A stretch of DNA of 7,255 bases. Source: Deltaproteobacteria bacterium. GTDB lineage: Bacteria > Myxococcota_A > Polyangia > HGW-17. The notes beneath the pieces were generated by a model, which did not search any database, was not told the DNA's origin, and was given only the letters and a program-made list of their open reading frames with translations. Made by a program: the position numbers and the translations under genes. Location: NCBI GenBank assembly GCA_003249585.1, contig QKIM01000534.1, forward strand, positions 1-7,255, in the 5' to 3' direction. Positions 1 through 5,154 of this stretch are shown here, piece by piece. The first letter of the stretch is position 1, and the number at the start of each line of letters is the position of its first letter.

Positions 1-208
1 ACCCTGTGATACCAACAATATCCGGCTGCTCCCGATGCAAGGCACGGACAAATTTTGGCGAGTCCACGGGGCCGTCGTAGAGGACAGCCACCGCACCGGC
101 CTGGGCACATCCCGCCTGCAGGTATTCCAGTTCCAGAGGCTCCGTGATCACCGGATCGATCACGGAGAAGATCGATGGGTATCGGGGACGGACCAGAAGT
201 ACCTTCAT
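1..208 (-). CDS. Cobalamin-binding-domain protein, probably B12-dependent radical SAM (N-terminal fragment)
   Basis: Only the first 69 residues are in the window; the gene continues past the left edge. The visible protein starts MKVLLVRPRYPSIF and continues with EPLELEYLQAG, a Rossmann-like strand pair, and QPDIVGITG at the edge. This is the usual opening of the vitamin-B12-binding domain that precedes a radical SAM domain in many methyltransferase, cyclase and oxidoreductase enzymes. The region of the radical SAM CxxxCxxC motif lies outside the window, so that half is inferred. The start ATG (206-208) is 16 bp past the stop of the S1-like gene, so the two are probably co-transcribed. A GGAAG lies only one base upstream of the ATG, so the ribosome binding site is poor and translational coupling is possible. 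The substrate cannot be told from this fragment. Confidence 0.75.
   Translation of the reverse strand, partial: MKVLLVRPRYPSIFSVIDPVITEPLELEYLQAGCAQAGAVAVLYDGPVDSPKFVRALHREQPDIVGITG
140..167. repeat. Perfect 10-bp inverted repeat with 8-nt loop inside the B12-domain gene
   Basis: The arms are CTCCGTGATC (140-149) and GATCACGGAG (158-167), exact reverse complements separated by ACCGGATC. In the minus-strand mRNA this would be a stable hairpin covering about codons 14-23. No T-tract follows, so it does not look like an intrinsic terminator. It may simply reflect the similar codons for SVID and VITE. Confidence 0.6.
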
Positions 209-224
209 ACTTCCGGACACTACC

Positions 225-1427
225 CTATTTCTTGTCTCCGTCCAAGAGCTTGGCCTTGAGAAGAGCCCCCAGAGAACCCATGGTCTCGGGCTCCCTGGTC
301 TCCTTCTTGCGGTAGTCGCGGACCCAGGCCGACTCGTCGTCCTCGGCGGCGATGGTGCCGTCCTCCCGGGGCTGGGCCAAAGAGATGCGCTTGTTTTCGG
401 GGTCCACGGATTCAACCTCCACCTCGATCTCCTGACCCACCTTCAAGATCTGGGCGGGATACTGGATCCGCGTGGGAGAAGCGATTCTGGAGACGTGAAG
501 GAGTCCCTCGATGCCACTGGCGATGGAGACGAAGGCCCCAAAGGGCTTGAGCCGCATGACCGTTCCCTTGACCCTGGTCCCGGGAGGGAACCGGTCGGGG
601 ATCTCGTCCCAGGGATCGGCCATGAGCGCCTTCAGGGAGAAGGAGTGGCGGTTCTTGGCCCAGTCGAGGCGCATGATCTCCACCTGGACCTCCTGTCCAA
701 CACTCAGGTATTCACCGGGATCGGCGATGTGCTCGTAGGAGATCTCGGAGACGGGGATCAGCCCCTCGACGCCGCCGATGTCGCAGAAGGCACCAAAGTT
801 ACGGATGCTGGTGATGGTCCCCTTGACGACCATCCCCTCCCGGAGCTCTGCCTGCCGGGCCTTTTTGGACTCCTCTTCCTCCTCGATGAGGAGCTGCCTG
901 CGGGACACCACGATGTTGCGTCCCTTCTCGGAGAACTCCGAGATATAGAACTTCATGTGCTGCCCCAGATACACGGAGTTGTCTTCCACGCGCCGCAGAG
1001 CCATCTGGGAGTAGGGGCAGAAGGCCCGGACCGTTCCGCCGATCTTCACCTCGAAGCCCCCCTTGATCTCCTTCTCAACGAAGGCCTCCACGGGAATGCC
1101 GTTGTGGAAGGCGTCCTCGAGCTGCTCGTGACCACTCTCACCACGACCAAGCCGCGTCGTGAAGACCATCTCGCCGTCCTTGGAACGGAGGAAGAAGACG
1201 GTGATGCTGTCTCCCGTCTTCACTGTGCACTCACCCTCACGGTTCAGGCACTCCTTCTTGTCGAGGACTCCCTCGCCCTTGCGGCCGATGTCCAGGAAGA
1301 TCCAGTCGTCGGTCAGATTGACGATGATCGCCTCGAGCTTCTGCCCGGGCTCGATGTGGTCCATGGCGCTCAGGCTGTTCTGGAGCATGGAAGCGAAATC
1401 ATTGGAGTTGCTGTTTTCGTTGGTCAT
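225..1427 (-). CDS. Four-domain S1 RNA-binding protein (ribosomal protein S1-like)
   Basis: This 400-aa protein has four S1 (OB-fold) domains at about residues 28-93, 110-178, 197-267 and 282-352. Domains 1 and 2 match the ribosome-binding half of classical S1, including KGGFEVKIGG (122-131) and NIVVSRRQL (171-179). An acidic/basic helix (182-197) leads into domain 3. Domains 3 and 4 carry the RNA-binding FGAF signature (211-214 and 296-299) and the VS.I motif. Escherichia coli S1 has six domains and about 557 residues, so this is a short form; shorter S1 proteins are known in other phyla. It could be the housekeeping S1 (rpsA) or a paralogue, so no symbol is given. The likely role is mRNA binding and translation initiation in the cytoplasm. 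I chose the start at 1427 (MTNENSNSN) because purine-rich GAAGAGAG sits 5 nt upstream. The ORF could extend 23 residues upstream, but that part resembles no S1 N-terminus. It is divergent from ftsE. Confidence 0.88.
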   Translation of the reverse strand: MTNENSNSNDFASMLQNSLSAMDHIEPGQKLEAIIVNLTDDWIFLDIGRKGEGVLDKKECLNREGECTVKTGDSITVFFLRSKDGEMVFTTRLGRGESGHEQLEDAFHNGIPVEAFVEKEIKGGFEVKIGGTVRAFCPYSQMALRRVEDNSVYLGQHMKFYISEFSEKGRNIVVSRRQLLIEEEEESKKARQAELREGMVVKGTITSIRNFGAFCDIGGVEGLIPVSEISYEHIADPGEYLSVGQEVQVEIMRLDWAKNRHSFSLKALMADPWDEIPDRFPPGTRVKGTVMRLKPFGAFVSIASGIEGLLHVSRIASPTRIQYPAQILKVGQEIEVEVESVDPENKRISLAQPREDGTIAAEDDESAWVRDYRKKETREPETMGSLGALLKAKLLDGDKK

Positions 1428-1499
1428 GATGGCTCTCTTCACGGGGGGTTGGCCCACGGGACCGGATACCAAAACACCGTCCCGTTCCCCGCTCAAGGA

Positions 1500-1531
1500 G
1501 CTATACCTACATCATTCCTCTAAAAGGTCAA
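1500..1531 (-). promoter_or_regulatory. Candidate promoter for the S1-like gene, suboptimal spacing
   Basis: On the minus strand TTGACC (1526-1531) is a good -35 box and TATAGC (1500-1505) a plausible -10, but the spacer is 20 bp instead of about 17. A transcript from here would have a leader of roughly 65 nt before the ATG at 1427. The -35 segment belongs to a 10-mer (AAAAGGTCAA on the plus strand) that recurs upstream of the macro gene at 5074-5083. Confidence 0.3.
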
Positions 1532-1586
1532 GCTGATGTCTGAGTTGCAGGTGCACCGGCCGCACACAAGCGGCACCATCCGTTTT

Positions 1587-1615
1587 TTGCGCCGCCCGAG
1601 GGCCTGTGGTATTTT
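1587..1615 (+). promoter_or_regulatory. Candidate sigma70-type promoter for the ftsE operon
   Basis: TTGCGC (1587-1592), a 17-bp spacer, and TATTTT (1610-1615) preceded by TGG (an extended -10, TGn) form the best promoter-like arrangement in the divergent region between the S1-like gene and ftsE. Transcription would start near 1622-1626, at or a few bases before the ATG I chose for ftsE, so the message would be leaderless or nearly so. Judged by eye only. Confidence 0.45.
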
Positions 1616-1625
1616 TCGAGTCGAA

Positions 1626-2333
1626 ATGATCACGATCCAAAACCTCTCGAAAATCTTTCCGAAACGAGATCCCCTCTTCAACGGGGCCTCCCTGGTCATC
1701 CCATCGCACTCCGTCACCGTGATCACAGGGCCATCTGGATCGGGAAAGACCACGCTGCTGCGCATGATCCGGGGCGATGAACCCTACGAGGGCGGACGGA
1801 TCCTCATCGACCGCCACGAAGTGGCGCGGCTCAACCGTCGATCCTCCATGATGCTGAAACGGGACATGGCCATGGTGTGTCAGGAGAACAACCTCCTCCC
1901 CGAGCGGAGCGTCCTGGAGAACATCGCCCTCCCCCTTCGAATCAAGGGCCTCCATGGCACCCTCCTGCGGACCAGGGTCGAGAAGATGGTGGAACTCTTC
2001 CGCCTCGAGGATGTCGCCTTCACCGCCTGCGGCGTCCTCTCCGGCGGGGAGAAGCGCAAGGTCTCCCTGGCGCGCGCCCTCTCGGTCTCTCCGGGGATCC
2101 TCCTCGCCGACGAGCCCTCGGGAGGACTCGATCCCCTGCAGACCATCGAGCTGGTCACCCTGCTCTTCGCGCTCCCCCTCGAGGAAGGGACCACCCTCGT
2201 GATCGCCACCCACAACCAGACCCTCCTGGAGGGGCTGGGCGTCCACGGGACCTGGCGCATCAGAGAGGGCAAACTCTGGGCTGACGAAGCTCCCCATGAC
2301 GCCATGGTCGAAGCGGAGCGCTTTTTGTCATGA
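1626..2333 (+). CDS. ftsE: Cell-division ABC transporter ATPase FtsE
   Basis: This 235-aa ABC ATPase has all the nucleotide-binding motifs: Walker A GPSGSGKTT (35-43), Q-loop Gln86, signature LSGGE (138-142), Walker B ILLADE (158-163), D-loop GGLD (166-169) and H-loop His196. Length and the N-terminal form (MITIQNLSKIF) fit FtsE, and the next gene is ftsX. FtsE is the cytoplasmic ATPase that powers FtsX to control peptidoglycan hydrolysis at the septum. After LSGGE the sequence reads KRK where E. coli FtsE has QQR, a modest variation. Two starts are possible. ATG 1626 gives the standard length but has little ribosome binding site and sits just after a good promoter. ATG 1536 has AAAAGG 8 nt upstream and would add 30 Arg-rich residues not typical of FtsE. 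I prefer 1626. It overlaps ftsX by 4 bp. Confidence 0.9.
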   Translation: MITIQNLSKIFPKRDPLFNGASLVIPSHSVTVITGPSGSGKTTLLRMIRGDEPYEGGRILIDRHEVARLNRRSSMMLKRDMAMVCQENNLLPERSVLENIALPLRIKGLHGTLLRTRVEKMVELFRLEDVAFTACGVLSGGEKRKVSLARALSVSPGILLADEPSGGLDPLQTIELVTLLFALPLEEGTTLVIATHNQTLLEGLGVHGTWRIREGKLWADEAPHDAMVEAERFLS

Positions 2334-3226
2334 GAACACTCTTCTACCATGTGAAAAGAGCTCTCGGCGAATTCCGGTTGAAACCGGGGAGCCACCTCTT
2401 CGCCGTGGGGACCGTCGCGCTGGCCTTCGTGCTCGCCGGATCGGTCTTCCTCGTCTCCCGCGTTTTGCGCTACGCTTCAGATACCTGGGGCAGCGGCGCC
2501 ATGGTCGCCCTCTACCTGGAGCAGGGGACCACCCCCGATCGGGTCGAGACCATCAAGTCGAGGATCATGGAGCTCGAGGGAGTCCACTCCATCAAGGTGA
2601 TCACCCCGGATATCGCCCGAAAGCGACTCGTCTCCAATCTCCAACGGGACGCCGGTCTCGTCTCCGGTGTGGAACCCACCTTCTTCCCCCATTCTCTCGA
2701 GGTTGTGATCCGCGGAGACCGCGAGACCGTGGAGCGCACACGCCGGACCCTGGGCAAGCTCAACGGCATCGTCTCCGGCGTCACAGACATCCGGGGGGTC
2801 CACACCTGGAACCGGAAGATCGGATACATCATCGATATCATGCTTCTCATCGGGATGATCCTGCTCGCCATCGTCCTGTTCGCCTCTGGATATGTGATCA
2901 TGTCTACCACCCGGCTCTCCATCGAGTCTCGCATGGAGGAGCTCAGGGTGATCAAGTTCCTCGGCGCCTCGCCCTCCTTCATCCAGACCCCGCTTTTGCT
3001 CACAGGAATGTTCCAGGGGCTTCTCGGCGCCCTCTTCGCCCTGGGCGCACTCTATGGCCTCGCCCATTTCACCTTTCCCCTCATCACCGCCCTGGTGGGG
3101 AACGCCCTCGTGGGGACGGACACCCTGGTCTTTTTCACACCGACCCAGTTGGCCACGGGGCTGACCATCGCCACCGTCACGGGGCTCATTTCCGGCAAAC
3201 TGGCCATCGCCACCATCAAGGTGTGA
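2330..3226 (+). CDS. ftsX: Cell-division permease-like protein FtsX
   Basis: This 298-aa protein has the FtsX layout: a short cytoplasmic N-terminus, TM1 (about 22-43), a large extracytoplasmic loop (about 45-166), then TM2 (167-191), TM3 (221-246) and TM4 (269-291). Just after TM2 lies the family hallmark: charged IESRMEELRVIKFLGAS (198-214), equivalent to the E. coli region ending in LVGAS and contacting the ATPase. FtsX does not transport a known solute. It passes the FtsE ATP cycle across the membrane to a periplasmic hydrolase activator through its loop. Its ATG overlaps the ftsE stop (ATGA), which points to translational coupling, and it is followed after 3 bp by the EnvC-like gene, its expected partner. 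No missing segment is evident. Confidence 0.93.
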   Translation: MRTLFYHVKRALGEFRLKPGSHLFAVGTVALAFVLAGSVFLVSRVLRYASDTWGSGAMVALYLEQGTTPDRVETIKSRIMELEGVHSIKVITPDIARKRLVSNLQRDAGLVSGVEPTFFPHSLEVVIRGDRETVERTRRTLGKLNGIVSGVTDIRGVHTWNRKIGYIIDIMLLIGMILLAIVLFASGYVIMSTTRLSIESRMEELRVIKFLGASPSFIQTPLLLTGMFQGLLGALFALGALYGLAHFTFPLITALVGNALVGTDTLVFFTPTQLATGLTIATVTGLISGKLAIATIKV

Positions 3227-3229
3227 CCC

Positions 3230-4264
3230 ATGGCGATCTCCCTCTGGCACCTTTTACTCCCCATCACCCTCCTCTTCTCGGGGACCAAAACCGACTACGA
3301 CCGGCTCATGGATCTCCTGGGCGAGGAGCTGGGCAAATACCAGGCACTGGCGCGCGCCCGGGAAGAGAACTCGCGCCTCACCGAGGCCATCTCCATCGCG
3401 AAGATGGAGCGCTTCAAGGTCTTCCAGCGGCGTGACCGGACGACGGTCCAGATATCGGGCTACCGAAAAACCCTGAAACGACGCAGGGCTCACTTTCAGA
3501 AACTCCTCACGGCCTACTACAAGATGATCCGCTCCAACTACGGGCGCCCCTTCATCGCAGGCGGCTCCACGCAGATCCCTGTCACCGGGGCCCACTCCCT
3601 GAAGCTCATCCTCAAAAGAGCGTCCAGGGAGATCTCCGTCATCGACGGGGACCTTGACGAACTGCAGCGGCGACACACCCTCCTGAACAAGACCCTCGGG
3701 AGCTACGACGTCATTGTGCAGAAACTCGCCCTGCGCAGCTCCGAGGTGGCCGCCGACATCGCGACCCTCACCTTCTCCCTGAAGACCATCGCCGAGAAAA
3801 GGAGCGCTCTCCCCAAGACCCTTTTCGATGCCGCTTCCTGGAAACTGTGGGGCAAAATCTCCGAGATCCGAAAGCGATACGGCAGGAAGATCCTCCCCTT
3901 CGAGCAACTGAGGGGGGTGATGGAACGCCCGGTGCCCGGGGCATATCTCCTCGATCGGACGGGCAGCAAGGGCGTGTACATCAGCGCAAAACCTTCCATG
4001 GGCGTCCGCTCTCCCGCGGAGGGCACCGTGCGCTATACGGGCCCCGTCAAGGGGTATGGCCAGGTCGTCGTCATCGAACACCGGGAATCCTATTTCTCTC
4101 TCCTCGGCCGCGTGGAGCAGGTCCTCGTAAAGGTTGGAGACCGGATATCCAAGGGTCAGGTCGTCGCCAGGGCATCTTCCCTTGGCAAAGCCCCCTATGT
4201 TCCGGTATATTATGAACTGCGAAGAGGTACGACCTACCTGAACCCCAAGCTGTGGCTGAGGTAA
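3230..4264 (+). CDS. envC: EnvC-like amidase activator: coiled coil plus degenerate LytM (M23) domain
   Basis: This 344-aa protein has a hydrophobic N-terminus (3-17) that looks like a signal peptide without the usual basic residues, a long charged helical region (about 20-215) with coiled-coil character, and a C-terminal LytM/M23 domain (about 233-344). The domain aligns well with E. coli EnvC: GYGQVVVIEH (275-284), SLLGR (290-294), VKVGDRISKGQ (300-310), and LNPKLWLR at the end. The zinc and catalytic residues of active M23 peptidases are absent. The HxH motif (usually HLHFE) is VPVYYE (324-329), and the YAH position is LGR. As in EnvC, the domain should therefore not cut peptidoglycan but activate an amidase. 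AAGG (3218-3221), 8 nt before the ATG, is a ribosome binding site lying across the end of ftsX. The symbol is by homology and operon position; the helical half is divergent. Confidence 0.82.
   Translation: MAISLWHLLLPITLLFSGTKTDYDRLMDLLGEELGKYQALARAREENSRLTEAISIAKMERFKVFQRRDRTTVQISGYRKTLKRRRAHFQKLLTAYYKMIRSNYGRPFIAGGSTQIPVTGAHSLKLILKRASREISVIDGDLDELQRRHTLLNKTLGSYDVIVQKLALRSSEVAADIATLTFSLKTIAEKRSALPKTLFDAASWKLWGKISEIRKRYGRKILPFEQLRGVMERPVPGAYLLDRTGSKGVYISAKPSMGVRSPAEGTVRYTGPVKGYGQVVVIEHRESYFSLLGRVEQVLVKVGDRISKGQVVARASSLGKAPYVPVYYELRRGTTYLNPKLWLR
4258..4261 (+). promoter_or_regulatory. Ribosome binding site of the small lipoprotein gene
   Basis: GAGG directly precedes and touches the envC-like stop codon (TAA, 4262-4264) and lies 7 nt before the ATG at 4269. 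It supports translation of the 71-aa ORF and coupling to the upstream gene. Confidence 0.7.
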
Positions 4265-4268
4265 ACCC

Positions 4269-4484
4269 ATGAAAGCACTGCACACCACTTTCCTCGTATC
4301 GGGACTCCTGCTCCTTGGCTCCTGCATGACCACCGCCGGTTCGTCCCAGGACACCGCCAGCGCCGCGCCGACCACACCGCCGGCCCGCAAGAGCGCCACC
4401 TATGACGAACCCCCCGTGGAGCCGGCCACCAAGGGGCCCGCCGCCGAGCCGGCGAAGAAGAGCCACGGCACAGGCTCCAAATAG
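4269..4484 (+). CDS. Small Pro/Ala/Lys-rich lipoprotein, fourth gene of the ftsEX-envC operon
   Basis: This 71-aa protein of unrecognised family has a clear lipoprotein signal peptide: MK at the start, a hydrophobic stretch (8-16), and lipobox LGSC with the acylated Cys19. The mature part is only 53 residues, low in complexity, without hydrophobic segments and apparently disordered. It has a Ser/Thr/Ala-rich stretch, then several Pro with Glu or Ala (PPVEPATKG, EPAKK), and a basic Ser/Gly/Lys tail. Residue +2 is Met, which under the E. coli rule would allow outer-membrane sorting. The start is 4 bp after the envC-like stop with a strong ribosome binding site, so it belongs to the same transcript. 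A role with the FtsEX-EnvC complex or as a short envelope tether is a guess from position. The match of signal peptide, ribosome binding site and spacing makes a chance ORF unlikely. Confidence 0.75.
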   Translation: MKALHTTFLVSGLLLLGSCMTTAGSSQDTASAAPTTPPARKSATYDEPPVEPATKGPAAEPAKKSHGTGSK

Positions 4485-4520
4485 CGGCCTTGAAGCCCCC
4501 AAAAAATTCCATTCAGCGGA

Positions 4521-5048
4521 TCATTTCTGCGGGAAGGCGAACCCTTCGAGATTTCGAACGATGATCTCGTTGGTATCGACCAGATACACCAGCTCCGGGG
4601 GAGTCTCCCGGAAGTTGCGGATCTCGTCTATGATGGCCCGCGCGATCTCCTTCTTGGAGATGTGATTCGCGCAGGGTCCGGGACCGGGGATGACGAGGGA
4701 TTCGAAGCCCTGAAGCTTCGCGGCGACCAGACCAGCCCTGACCGACTGCCTGATGTGCTCGATGCGCGCAGGAGAGGCATCCATAAGGCGGTTGGGCACA
4801 TGAATGGCCTTGCGGAAATTCTCCATCTGGCCCACTCCCGTAATGGCGGCGCTGCCAATGGCCATGGGGGCGATGTCGAGGATCTCCTGCTCAATCTCTT
4901 CGCCACCCAGGGACTTGACGAGAGCACCTGTCCCCTGGGACATAAAGCCCTGGCTTGAGGTGGGGATGACGATGGCCTGTGCCTCCAGCTCCGTGGGCTG
5001 ACAGCATTTGATGATCAGATCGAGATGAATATTGTTTGCATGCGACAT
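4521..5048 (-). CDS. Divergent macro-domain-like protein
   Basis: This 175-aa soluble protein has no signal peptide or membrane segment. Its strand and loop order recalls a macro domain (ADP-ribose-binding fold): ELEAQAIVIPTSSQG (20-34) in place of DAIVNAANSS, a Gly-rich GTGALVKSLGG (39-49) like GVDGAIHRAAG, IGSAAIT (64-70) like GEAKIT, AIHVPNR (81-87) like VIHTVGP, and SLVIPGPGPCANHISKKEIARAI (from 117) like the IAFPAISTG.YGYP loop and following helix. The Asn residues of the first motif, which help bind or process ADP-ribose in canonical members, are replaced by IPTSS, so binding or hydrolysis may be changed or lost. Residues 150-175 form a short extra strand pair. The start MSHANN at 5048 is the only good Met; an AGG lies about 10 nt upstream. 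It is divergent from the peptidase and convergent with the lipoprotein (36-bp gap with no clear terminator). Confidence 0.6.
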   Translation of the reverse strand: MSHANNIHLDLIIKCCQPTELEAQAIVIPTSSQGFMSQGTGALVKSLGGEEIEQEILDIAPMAIGSAAITGVGQMENFRKAIHVPNRLMDASPARIEHIRQSVRAGLVAAKLQGFESLVIPGPGPCANHISKKEIARAIIDEIRNFRETPPELVYLVDTNEIIVRNLEGFAFPQK

Positions 5049-5056
5049 GGCAACAA

Positions 5057-5083
5057 CCTATACCTTTTCGCGAAAAAGGTCAA
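5057..5083 (-). promoter_or_regulatory. Candidate promoter of the macro-domain gene with short spacer
   Basis: On the minus strand TTGACC (5078-5083) and TATAGG (5057-5062) are separated by 15 bp, short of the 17-bp optimum. TAGGTT would be the hexamer at 17 bp. Transcription would begin only a few bases before the ATG at 5048. The spacer is filled by a palindrome (5062-5080), so a regulator bound there would directly block or remodel the promoter. Confidence 0.35.
5062..5080. promoter_or_regulatory. 19-bp near-perfect palindrome, candidate operator in the macro/peptidase divergent region
   Basis: ACCTTTTCGCGAAAAAGGT is an inverted repeat centred on CGCG with a single extra A in the right arm. 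It lies in the 106-bp region between the divergent macro gene and C25 peptidase gene and overlaps the -35/-10 spacer of the macro candidate promoter. It is typical in size and symmetry for a dimeric repressor site, but no regulator gene is in the window and the matching protein is unknown. No convincing promoter was found for the peptidase in the same interval. Confidence 0.45.
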
Positions 5084-5140
5084 TATCCATGGTCCTCTCT
5101 ACCGCCTGGAAGTCAATCTGGAAGCGGGTTTTAAGGTTCC

Positions 5141-5146
5141 GGGGAG
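5141..5146 (+). promoter_or_regulatory. Ribosome binding site deciding the start of the C25 lipoprotein
   Basis: GGGGAG lies 8 nt before the ATG at 5155, immediately ahead of a lipoprotein signal peptide. This rejects the ATG at 5032, which would add 41 residues before the signal peptide. Confidence 0.7.
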
Positions 5147-5154
5147 TACACACA

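Noticed and set aside
144..1523. 459-aa open frame on the plus strand opposite the S1-like gene
   Set aside because: It is antisense to a clear four-domain S1 protein, has a biased Leu/Gly/Asp/His composition typical of high-GC shadow frames, and shows no recognisable domain.
2296..3435. 379-aa plus-strand frame covering ftsX
   Set aside because: It runs out of frame through ftsX and into the EnvC-like gene and is Arg/His/Pro/Gly-rich with no domain, while the ftsX frame has clear transmembrane and family motifs.
3254..4399. 381-aa minus-strand frame opposite the EnvC-like gene
   Set aside because: Antisense shadow; the plus-strand frame aligns with EnvC and has a ribosome binding site and operon spacing.
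4485..4520. Possible terminator between the lipoprotein and macro genes
   Set aside because: GGCCTTGAAGCC forms only a 3-bp clean stem and is followed on the plus strand by an A-run, not a T-run; on the minus strand the T-run comes before the stem.
5032..5154. Upstream extension of the C25 frame to the ATG at 5032
   Set aside because: It would place 41 residues ahead of a lipoprotein signal peptide and overlap the macro gene promoter; GGGGAG directly before 5155 supports the shorter form.
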